Source: SB25 sp029560875
GTDB lineage: Bacteria; Bacteroidota; Bacteroidia; Bacteroidales; Tenuifilaceae
Length of the DNA: 64,000 bases
NCBI GenBank assembly: GCA_035388225.1
Contig: DAOOPM010000013.1
Coordinates: forward strand, 30,385 to 94,384
Reading direction: 5' to 3'
The translations under genes and the position numbers were made by a program. Position 1 is the first letter of the stretch; each line of letters begins with the position of its first letter. Shown one piece after another: positions 17,198 through 23,903 of the stretch. Below the pieces are notes generated by a model. It did no database searches and was not told the origin of the DNA. It saw nothing but the letters and a program-made list of their open reading frames with translations.

Positions 17198-18109
17198 TTA
17201 ACTGGTAGGGCCTGTATCTGTTTTGGCCTCTATTGTAGTCTGAGTTGTTGATGATACATTGGAAAGGAAGTTGTATCCTGTTTTGCTTTCAATATAATCA
17301 ACTGTTGTGCGGTAGTAACCCCATGCTTGGTTACTTACTGTTTGGGTGTTTGGCATCCAAACTGCAATAATGCGTGTAGATGAGGTTATTCTAGTTACAT
17401 CGCTTGAGCCAACTGGTAGCACAACGATAATTTTCCAAACATACGAAGGAACAACAATGTTTTTTGATGAAATTGTCTGTTTTGTGCCACTCGAACCTGT
17501 TCCACCTTGTCCGTAAGGTCCCGATATAATGTAAAGTTCATTTCCTGCATTAATCAAAGTTCTGCAATAGTTTTCAAGGTTAGCCCAGGTTATTTGGTTG
17601 TTTTTGGGGGCCTGAGGAATCATATTAGTCATTAGAAAAGTTGCAGAGTTGTCGGTGGTTGATCCTGTGCGATCGGCACTTGGACACATATGTCCACGGT
17701 CGAATCCTGAGCCACTATAGTCGGTTCCACCTACTTTTACCCAACTCGATGGGAGTGTTGCATCTGCTCTAAAATCATCCTGACGAGCAGCAGAGCCTAT
17801 CCATGCAGTGCTAAGATGCCACGATACCCAGTTACAAGTTTTTTTGCTATTGTTGTACGACATTGTGTACTGGGTTTTGGTCATTAGGTAATTGTTGGCA
17901 TTTGATGTGCTTGTGGTTGCGCCCGATGGATTACCCAATGCCATATTGTTATCGCGAGTAGCAGTGGCTTTTTGTCCATTGTCCTCAGTTGGAGTTTCAG
18001 TAACCTTTTCTGGAATAATTATTTCTTCCTTTTCGCAGGAAACCAAAATGGCCATAGCAGAAATGGATGCTATGAGCAATAATCTAGTAGTTAATCTTTT
18101 GATTTTCAT
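17198..18109 (-). CDS. DNA/RNA non-specific endonuclease lipoprotein
   Basis: A 303-residue exported protein. The lipobox ISAMAILVSC gives a predicted lipidated Cys at about residue 25, followed by a low-complexity linker to about residue 90. The NUC (Serratia nuclease-type) domain has the catalytic DRGHM motif with its general-base His (FDRGHMCPSADR), the metal-binding Asn region (MIPQAPKNNQITWANLE) and YIISGPYG. It should cut DNA and RNA outside the cytoplasm with a divalent metal, for nutrient scavenging or defence. There is no immunity gene beside it, consistent with export as the protection. Confidence 0.9.
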   Translation of the reverse strand: MKIKRLTTRLLLIASISAMAILVSCEKEEIIIPEKVTETPTEDNGQKATATRDNNMALGNPSGATTSTSNANNYLMTKTQYTMSYNNSKKTCNWVSWHLSTAWIGSAARQDDFRADATLPSSWVKVGGTDYSGSGFDRGHMCPSADRTGSTTDNSATFLMTNMIPQAPKNNQITWANLENYCRTLINAGNELYIISGPYGQGGTGSSGTKQTISSKNIVVPSYVWKIIVVLPVGSSDVTRITSSTRIIAVWMPNTQTVSNQAWGYYRTTVDYIESKTGYNFLSNVSSTTQTTIEAKTDTGPTS

Positions 18110-18488
18110 AAATAATAGGTTTTAGGTTGGTGCGATAAATGTAATGAGATGATTCAATAAAGGTTATAGTAATTGTGTTTTATTATTCTTAAGTTTTTGT
18201 GAAGTTTAAGAATAAACCAATAGTTATTTCGTTTAAAAATTTCTTTTTACTGCCTATTGTTATGTTTTGGTTGATATTGTCTTAGTAGTGTAAGGGTTTT
18301 GTTATTCTGGATTCTTAACGTATATTAACAGTAATTTTTATTCTTGTTGATAAGTTGATGTGATAGAGTTTGCACTCTTTTTAACTTTTCCAATTAACAT
18401 CTATTTTTTTTGCAAAAATTAATGTAGGTTTGTATTTGTGTTCAATTTGAACCAAAAACTCTTTTCATTGATGCTAAAACTTTGAATT
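18110..18488. other. AT-rich divergent intergenic region with one inverted repeat
   Basis: About 380 nt between the divergent nuclease and WG-repeat genes with no credible ORF. The one structure seen is a 9-bp inverted repeat, TATTCTTAA (18184-18192) with TTAAGAATA (18206-18214). It has no T tract in a terminator position, so it could be an operator or a 5' UTR hairpin of the nuclease gene. No clear TTG-N19-TAnnTTTG promoter stands out. Confidence 0.4.
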
Positions 18489-19406
18489 ATGCAAAGGATA
18501 ATTCTTACTCTGATAGTTCTACTCTCGACTTTAACTGTTTGTGCTCAAAATGCAACCGATAGGAAGAAGCAATCGGGACCTTTCCCCAAGGATTGGGTTT
18601 TAGTTGAGAAGGGAGGGCTTTATGGATTTATCTCAAGCGAAGGCAAGGAGATTATAAAACCACAGTACACAAGGGTATCTGCTTTCGATGAGGTTCAGCG
18701 AGGCTGGGCTCAGGTTGAAAAGGATGGTTTTATTGGATTTATATCGATTGATGGGAAAGAGATAATTAAACCTCAGTATACAAAGGTTCACCCTTTTGGA
18801 GAGTTGCAGAAAGGTTGGGCATTAGTTGAAGTGAATGGTTTGTATGGTTTTATTTCCAACGAGGGGCGCGAAATGATTAGCCCTATTTATAGTAAAATTC
18901 ATCCATTTGGAGAGCATTACAAAAACCTTGCTTTGGTTGAAAAGGATGGACTTTTTGGCTTTATCTCTATCGATGGAAATGAGGTGGCTAAACCCCAATA
19001 CCAAAAAATTAGTGCTTTTGGTGAGTATCAAAAGGATTGGGCTTTAGTCGAGAAGGAGAGTCTTTTGGGTTTTATAAATGGTGAAGGTAAGGAAATAATC
19101 AAACCACAATACAATAAGGTGTCTCCATTTGGTGAGTATACAAAGGGCTGGGCATTGGTTCAAAAGGATAGGTTTTTGGGATTTATATCATTTGAGGGCA
19201 AGGAAGTTATTAAACCACAGTATGATCAAATAAAACCTTTTGGTCAGTTCCAGAAGGATTGGGCAATGGTTCAAAAGGATGGCCTTTGGGGATTTATTTC
19301 GCTGGAAGGCAAAGAGGTTGTAAAACCTAAGTACGAGAAAATAAACTTTGGTGATTCGCTTAGCAATAAGTTTGGAAAGCAGCCTGTAGCTGTTGATGGG
19401 AATTAA
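18489..19406 (+). CDS. Secreted WG-repeat protein with seven 37-residue repeats
   Basis: A 305-residue protein with a signal peptide (MQRIILTLIVLLSTLTVCAQ) and seven tandem WG repeats, each about 37 residues (111 bp). The consensus is GWALVEKDGLxGFIS-xxGKEIIKPQYxKVxPFGExQK. WG (KWG Leptospira) repeats are beta-rich and found in secreted or cell-surface proteins; no enzymatic role is known. The repeats differ enough that no recent duplication is evident. A terminator follows the gene. Confidence 0.9.
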   Translation: MQRIILTLIVLLSTLTVCAQNATDRKKQSGPFPKDWVLVEKGGLYGFISSEGKEIIKPQYTRVSAFDEVQRGWAQVEKDGFIGFISIDGKEIIKPQYTKVHPFGELQKGWALVEVNGLYGFISNEGREMISPIYSKIHPFGEHYKNLALVEKDGLFGFISIDGNEVAKPQYQKISAFGEYQKDWALVEKESLLGFINGEGKEIIKPQYNKVSPFGEYTKGWALVQKDRFLGFISFEGKEVIKPQYDQIKPFGQFQKDWAMVQKDGLWGFISLEGKEVVKPKYEKINFGDSLSNKFGKQPVAVDGN

Positions 19407-19440
19407 TCTACAACTAAACTTAACAATAAAGATATTTTTG

Positions 19441-19467
19441 TCCTCGATTTAATCGAGGATTTTTTTA
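19441..19467 (+). terminator. Intrinsic terminator after the WG-repeat gene
   Basis: TCCTCGAT pairs with ATCGAGGA (8 bp, 3-nt loop) followed by eight Ts. Confidence 0.9.
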
Positions 19468-19510
19468 TAACTAATCCTTAGAAAATTAGGCAGATTGTAT
19501 TGATTTTTCA

Positions 19511-19543
19511 CCAATAACTTAATAACCATTAACTAATAACTAA
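19511..19543. repeat. Degenerate tandem repeat (AATAACT-like)
   Basis: Imperfect copies of a 7-8 nt unit related to AATAACT, upstream of the methionine promoter. It resembles in style the other short repeats of the window. Confidence 0.45.
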
Positions 19544-19555
19544 TCCATAAAGCTA

Positions 19556-19585
19556 TTGTTTAAATAAAAAGTATCGTTATATTTG
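19556..19585 (+). promoter_or_regulatory. Promoter of the methionine operon
   Basis: TTG (19556-19558), a 19-nt spacer and TATATTTG (19578-19585). Transcription would begin shortly before the SAM aptamer. Confidence 0.8.
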
Positions 19586-19625
19586 CACCATTCAAAATAC
19601 TATTCTTTTAGCGAAAGGATAGATT

Positions 19626-19727
19626 TATAGAGAAGAGCGGAGAGAACAGGCTCAATGAACCTCTAGCAACCTGCTACTAAAAGCAAGGTGCTAAAACCTG
19701 ACCCGAAAGGGTAATTATAACTCTAAA
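19626..19727 (+). promoter_or_regulatory. SAM-I (S-box) riboswitch
   Basis: The aptamer core is visible: GAAGAGCGGAGAGA after the 5' P1 strand, the P2-P3 region ending AGCAACCTGC, and the conserved GCAAGGTGCTAAAACCTG. A P4 hairpin ACCCGAAAGGGT follows and the 3' P1 strand CTCTA (19721-19725) pairs with TAGAG (19628-19632). It binds S-adenosylmethionine and shuts down downstream expression. No intrinsic terminator follows. Instead an ATG lies 10 nt after P1, which suggests control of translation or a leader-based mechanism (inferred). Confidence 0.92.
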
Positions 19728-19736
19728 CTAAACGTT

Positions 19737-19859
19737 ATGCTGAGTTTAAACATTTCAGGTTCAATTGTTACAACAGGTTATTACACCTGCTTGTCGTTAC
19801 TTATTTACAACCAGTTCAGAGGTACTTCTCGAATGCGCCGCTTCGGTCGAATGCGGTAG
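19737..19859 (+). CDS. Candidate 40-codon leader ORF between the SAM riboswitch and metY
   Basis: An ATG at 19737 lies 10-12 nt after the P1 helix of the SAM aptamer and opens a 40-codon frame ending TAG at 19857-19859. The peptide begins MLSLNISGSIVTTGYY, has a Cys at 18, a hydrophobic middle, and ends RMRRFGRMR with two late Met codons (33 and 39). Its stop lies 156 nt before metY. It could be a regulatory leader peptide whose initiation is what the riboswitch gates. Length alone does not exclude chance; conservation in relatives would decide. Confidence 0.45.
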   Translation: MLSLNISGSIVTTGYYTCLSLLIYNQFRGTSRMRRFGRMR

Positions 19860-19871
19860 ATAATCAGTTAC

Positions 19872-19935
19872 AATCCTTACGGATTTAACCTATCGCGTTG
19901 CGGGCAACGCGAGGGTGCTTGATGCGTAGCATCAA
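19872..19935 (+). promoter_or_regulatory. Three consecutive hairpins in the metY leader
   Basis: AATCC/GGATT (19872-19885), CGCGTTGC/GCAACGCG (19894-19911) and TTGATGC/GCATCAA (19919-19935). The middle one is unusually GC-rich for this genome. None has a T tract, so they are not plain terminators. They may be translational or antitermination elements, or a REP-like palindrome. Confidence 0.55.
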
Positions 19936-19981
19936 AATGAATTTTCACAATACAATAACGAATGTTGCTCATTGAATTTCA

Positions 19982-20009
19982 ATCAACGAACAACTATCAA
20001 CGAACAACT
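19982..20009. repeat. Perfect 14-bp tandem duplication just before metY
   Basis: ATCAACGAACAACT occurs twice in tandem, ending 6 nt before the metY ATG. Confidence 0.85.
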
Positions 20010-20015
20010 ACTCTT

Positions 20016-21320
20016 ATGTCACAAACATATCATTTCGATACCCTGCAGGTTCACGCAGGTCAATGGGTGGATGGCGAAACGCTGTCGAGGGCTGTACCCA
20101 TCCACCAAACAACATCGTATTTATTTAAAGACTCGGAGCACGGTGCCAATCTGTTTGCACTGAAGGAATTTGGTCATATTTACACTCGCCTTAGTAATCC
20201 AACCACCGATGTGTTAGAAAAGCGCTTGGCGGCATTGGAGGGAGGAAAGGCTGCCTTGGTTGTTTCATCGGGACACGCAGCGCAGTTTATTGCATTAAGC
20301 AATATACTTTGTGCTGGCGATAATTTTGTTTCATCGCCTTACTTATATGGCGGTAGCCATAATCAGTTTAAGGTTGCATTTAAAAGGTTAGGAATTGAGA
20401 CTCGGTTTTCACCAAGTTTGAAACCTGAAGATTTTGAGCCTTTGATTGACGAAAACACAAAGGCTATTTACCTTGAAACAATTGGCAATCCCAGTTTCTG
20501 TGTGCCAGATTTTGAGGCGTTTGCCCGATTGGCCAATCAGTACGCAATCCCATTAATTGTTGATAATACTTTTGCCGGTGCAGGGTATTTATGTAAACCG
20601 ATTGAGCACGGTGCCAACATTGTGGTTGAATCAATTACCAAATGGGTTGGTGGACACGGAACAAGTATGGGCGGTGCTATTATTGATGGTGGAAACTTTA
20701 ATTGGGGCAACGGGAAGTTTCCTCAGTTCTCAGAGCCATCGGAGGGCTATCACGGGTTAGTGTTTTGGGATGCATTTGGCGATAAAAGCCAATTCGGAAA
20801 CATTGCTTTTGCAATAAGGGCGAGGGTTGAAGGTTTAAGGGATTTTGGCCCTGCAATAAGCCCATTCAACTCATTCTTGCTTATTCAAGGGTTGGAAACT
20901 TTATCGTTAAGAATGGAGCGCCACTGTGGCAACGCATTGGCATTGGCCCGGTGGTTGGAAAATCATCCAAAGGTTGAGGGTGTTAGCTATCCAGGATTGG
21001 AGAGCAGCCCTTACTATCTTGTTGCATCAAAGTACTTGCGCAATGGTTATGGTGGTGTGCTTTCGTTTACAATAAAGGGCGATGGAAATCAAACCACAAA
21101 GTTTGTGGATAGTCTAAAGCTTGTTAGCCACTTAGCCAATGTTGGCGATGCCAAAACACTAATAATTCAACCTTCAGCAACTACTCACCAGCAATTGTCG
21201 GCTGAGGAGCAGCTAGCGGCAGGTGTAAAGCCAAACCTTTTAAGGGTTTCGGTTGGAATTGAGTATATTGGCGATATAATTGCCGATTTTGAGCAAGCAT
21301 TGAATGCAATTAATGCCTAA
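20016..21320 (+). CDS. metY: O-acetylhomoserine aminocarboxypropyltransferase (sulfhydrylase)
   Basis: A 434-residue PLP enzyme that makes homocysteine from O-acetylhomoserine and sulfide. FDTLQVHAGQW opens the protein, YTRLSNPTTDVLEKRLAALEGG is the substrate-binding segment, and the PLP lysine is K209 in ESITKWVGGHG. The length and the DAFGDKSQFGNIAFA insertion fit the O-acetylhomoserine sulfhydrylase group rather than cystathionine gamma-synthase. The ATG at 20016 is chosen because the in-frame start at 19962 would translate the tandem repeat. It is controlled by the upstream SAM riboswitch. metX, which makes its substrate, follows after a terminator-like hairpin. Confidence 0.95.
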   Translation: MSQTYHFDTLQVHAGQWVDGETLSRAVPIHQTTSYLFKDSEHGANLFALKEFGHIYTRLSNPTTDVLEKRLAALEGGKAALVVSSGHAAQFIALSNILCAGDNFVSSPYLYGGSHNQFKVAFKRLGIETRFSPSLKPEDFEPLIDENTKAIYLETIGNPSFCVPDFEAFARLANQYAIPLIVDNTFAGAGYLCKPIEHGANIVVESITKWVGGHGTSMGGAIIDGGNFNWGNGKFPQFSEPSEGYHGLVFWDAFGDKSQFGNIAFAIRARVEGLRDFGPAISPFNSFLLIQGLETLSLRMERHCGNALALARWLENHPKVEGVSYPGLESSPYYLVASKYLRNGYGGVLSFTIKGDGNQTTKFVDSLKLVSHLANVGDAKTLIIQPSATTHQQLSAEEQLAAGVKPNLLRVSVGIEYIGDIIADFEQALNAINA

Positions 21321-21326
21321 AATCTA

Positions 21327-21377
21327 AAGTGCCTAGAATCTTACTTTAAGTATTCGAAGTACTCTAGGCACTTTTTT
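21327..21377 (+). terminator. Terminator-like hairpin between metY and metX
   Basis: AAGTGCCTAGA pairs with TCTAGGCACTT (11 bp) over a loop with an inner ACTT/AAGT helix, followed by a T run. It lies inside the methionine cluster, so it would lower expression of metX onward. Confidence 0.85.
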
Positions 21378-21400
21378 CAAATACTAAAATATTAAACAAT

Positions 21401-22435
21401 ATGCAGGTTACTGAAGCAAATCTTAAAATCTCGAATCTTAAATTGGAGTGTGGTGAAAGCCTTAACGATATCAATGTGCGCTACCATATCCTAGGCGATA
21501 TATCAAAGAATCCCGATAAGGTAATTTGGATTTGCCATGCTTTTACGGCTAACAGTAATCCTGCCGATTGGTGGCCCGAGATGGTGGGCGAAGGAAGGGT
21601 TTTCGACCCCAACAAAACCCCTATTGTATGCGCTAATATTTTAGGTTCCTGCTATGGAACAACCGGTGCAATGTCTATCAATCCAAGTACGGGAAAACCC
21701 TATCTGCGCGATTTTCCATTAATTACATTCCGCGATGTAGTTCGGGTAAACAATGCTGTGAAAAAGCATTTGTCGATAGATAGAATTTGGTTGATGATTG
21801 GCGGTTCCATTGGTGGTTTTCAGGCAATGGAGTGGGAATACTTATTCCCCGGAACAACAAAGCATCTTGCGTTAATTGCAACTACTGCAAAATCGTCACC
21901 TTGGGTTAAGGCTTTTAGTCAATCGCAGCGCTTGGCGCTACTTAGCGACGAGAGTTTTGTTCGTCAGGAGGTGGATGGAGGTAAAAACGGACTATCCGCT
22001 GCGCGTAGCATAGCACTGCTGAGCTATAGGGGACGTAGTAGTTACAATATAACCCAACAGGACGAGGATGATAATTTGTTGGAGAACTATCGTGCTTGCA
22101 CTTATCAAACCTATCAGGGCGAAAAACTGGTGAAACGATTTGATGCCTATACATACTACTCCTTAACGTTAACGCTCGATAACCATAATATTGGACGCGG
22201 ACGTGGTTCGTTGGAGAGTGCGCTGGGCTCAATTAAGGCAAATACTATGGTTGTAGGAATTGATTCAGATATTCTATTCCCAGTTGAGGAGCAGAAGTTT
22301 TTGGCCAGTTCAATTCCAAATGCAAAGTACTACGAGATTCACTCGCAATTCTGCCACGATGGCTTTTTGATTGAGTATGAGCAGTTAACCGAAATTATTC
22401 GGAAATATTTAAAGGATTTTAATGAAGAGATATAG
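21401..22435 (+). CDS. metX: Homoserine O-acetyltransferase
   Basis: A 344-residue alpha/beta-hydrolase-fold enzyme that acetylates homoserine with acetyl-CoA. The oxyanion and entry region reads ICHAFTANSNPADWWPEMVGEG, and ANILGSCYGTTGAMSINP is the MetX family signature. The nucleophile is S136 in GGSIGGFQAMEW. The acid is in GIDSDILFPVEEQ and the base in FCHDGFLIEY. It supplies O-acetylhomoserine to metY. There is no obvious own promoter in the short gap after the terminator-like hairpin. Confidence 0.94.
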   Translation: MQVTEANLKISNLKLECGESLNDINVRYHILGDISKNPDKVIWICHAFTANSNPADWWPEMVGEGRVFDPNKTPIVCANILGSCYGTTGAMSINPSTGKPYLRDFPLITFRDVVRVNNAVKKHLSIDRIWLMIGGSIGGFQAMEWEYLFPGTTKHLALIATTAKSSPWVKAFSQSQRLALLSDESFVRQEVDGGKNGLSAARSIALLSYRGRSSYNITQQDEDDNLLENYRACTYQTYQGEKLVKRFDAYTYYSLTLTLDNHNIGRGRGSLESALGSIKANTMVVGIDSDILFPVEEQKFLASSIPNAKYYEIHSQFCHDGFLIEYEQLTEIIRKYLKDFNEEI

Positions 22436-22445
22436 TTGATGGACA

Positions 22446-22532
22446 ATAGTCCATAGACCATTGACGAAGAAATATCGCTTGTAAACTGTGGACTATGGAC
22501 TATGGACTGTAGACTATCGACTATCGACTATC
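22446..22532. repeat. Heptanucleotide tandem array with inverted copies upstream of hom
   Basis: Seven 7-bp units of the form xGACTAT (22483-22532: AAACTGT, GGACTAT, GGACTAT, GGACTGT, AGACTAT, CGACTAT, CGACTAT). They are preceded by copies in opposite orientation, so ATAGTCCATAG (22446-22456) can pair with CTATGGACTAT (22493-22503). The array ends 17 nt before the hom ATG. Confidence 0.85.
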
Positions 22533-22548
22533 AAAAAACAAAAAAACA

Positions 22549-23814
22549 ATGGAAACAATATCAATAAATAAATCGAAACAAAGTCAAGTTAAAGAGAGTC
22601 AGTTGATTCAACGTCAGGTTATAGGTCTGTTCGGGTTTGGAACCGTAGGGCAGGGGCTTTACCACGTATTACAGGGTGTGCCAGCATCAAAGGCGTATAT
22701 CAAGAAAATCTGCGTGAAGCAAGAGTTTAAGGAGCGACCAGTTGACAAGAAACTTATCACTTTCGACCCAAACGTAATTCTTGATGACCCAGAAATCAAC
22801 CTTGTGGTTGAGTTAATTGATAATGCTGATGATGCATACAAATTTGTGAAAGCATCGTTGCTTTTGGGTAAGAGCGTTGTGTCGGGGAATAAAACAATGC
22901 TTTCGCATCATTTAGATGAGTTAATTCGTATTCAGCGCGAAACAGGTAGCGCTTTGCTCTACGATGCATCGGCTTGTGGCAGCATACCTGTTATCCGTAA
23001 CCTTGAGGAGTACTACGATAACGATTTGCTGACTTCAATTCGGGGTATTCTGAATGGCTCATCAAACTTTATTCTATCGCGAATTTTTAATCACGGCGAG
23101 AGTTATAATATTGCGCTTAAAAAAGCGCAGGACTTGGGCTTTGCCGAGAGTAATCCGGCCTTCGATGTAATGGGTTTTGATGCACTTTATAAGTTAATCA
23201 TTCTTACAGTGCACGGTTTCGGAACGTACATTCATCCTAACGATGCTTTTTGTTACGGAATCCATAACCTATCAAAGTACGATATTCGCTATGCTCAGGA
23301 GCAAGGTAAGAAGATTAAGCTTGTTGCAACACTCCGAAAACTCGACAACGACAACTTTACCATATTTGTTTTGCCCACCCTTGTTGATTCCGACGATTAC
23401 ATTTACAATGTTGAGGACGAGTTCAACGGAGTTGTAATTGAGGGCGCCTACTACGATAAGCAGTTTATGTTTGGTAAGGGTGCTGGTGGATTCCCAACGG
23501 GCTCTGCTGTTTTAAGCGATATTTCGGCGCGTTTCCACAATTACCGTTACGAGTATAAAAAGTTAAATTTCTTTACTCCGCCAGCATACACAACTGATGT
23601 TACGCTGGAACTGTTTATCCGTTACCACGATATGGTAGACCTTTCAATCTTCGATATTTATGAATTGATTGAGCGTTACAATGGGCCTGAGCATCGTTGG
23701 GTAATTGCAAAGGTTAAGCTCTCAACGCTGATAAAAGTGAAGGATTTAATTCCAAAGTTGAATCTTTTTATCGCTTTTACTGGAAATTCGGATTTCAAAA
23801 GTGGTAACTTGTAA
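22549..23814 (+). CDS. hom: Homoserine dehydrogenase
   Basis: A 421-residue enzyme that reduces aspartate semialdehyde to homoserine with NAD(P)H. The N-terminal Rossmann motif is VIGLFGFGTVGQGLYHVLQG (about residues 24-43). LLLGKSVVSGNKTMLSHH and the catalytic segment RGILNGSSNFILSRI with AQDLGFAESNPAFDVMGFDALYK follow. The C-terminus is about 90 residues beyond the catalytic core and lacks a fused aspartate kinase. It feeds metX. The start lies just after the heptanucleotide array. Confidence 0.93.
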   Translation: METISINKSKQSQVKESQLIQRQVIGLFGFGTVGQGLYHVLQGVPASKAYIKKICVKQEFKERPVDKKLITFDPNVILDDPEINLVVELIDNADDAYKFVKASLLLGKSVVSGNKTMLSHHLDELIRIQRETGSALLYDASACGSIPVIRNLEEYYDNDLLTSIRGILNGSSNFILSRIFNHGESYNIALKKAQDLGFAESNPAFDVMGFDALYKLIILTVHGFGTYIHPNDAFCYGIHNLSKYDIRYAQEQGKKIKLVATLRKLDNDNFTIFVLPTLVDSDDYIYNVEDEFNGVVIEGAYYDKQFMFGKGAGGFPTGSAVLSDISARFHNYRYEYKKLNFFTPPAYTTDVTLELFIRYHDMVDLSIFDIYELIERYNGPEHRWVIAKVKLSTLIKVKDLIPKLNLFIAFTGNSDFKSGNL

Positions 23815-23860
23815 TTTAAGTGATTAGGCTAATAGTTATTGGTTATTAAGAGGATTTAAT

Positions 23861-23889
23861 GTCACATGTAACTGGTCACTCGTCACTTT
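23861..23889. repeat. Degenerate GTCACTx tandem repeat before metH
   Basis: Copies of GTCACT(G/C) and variants occur in GTCACATGTAACTGGTCACT and onward, ending 14 nt before the metH ATG at 23904. Confidence 0.6.
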
Positions 23890-23903
23890 CTAAAGAAAAC
23901 AAA

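Noticed and set aside
18184..18214. 9-bp inverted repeat considered as a terminator
   Set aside because: It is upstream of both flanking genes and has no T tract in either useful direction.
19894..19935. Transposon or IS end in the metY leader
   Set aside because: The palindromes are short, there is no transposase, and no target-site duplication or second copy was seen in the window.
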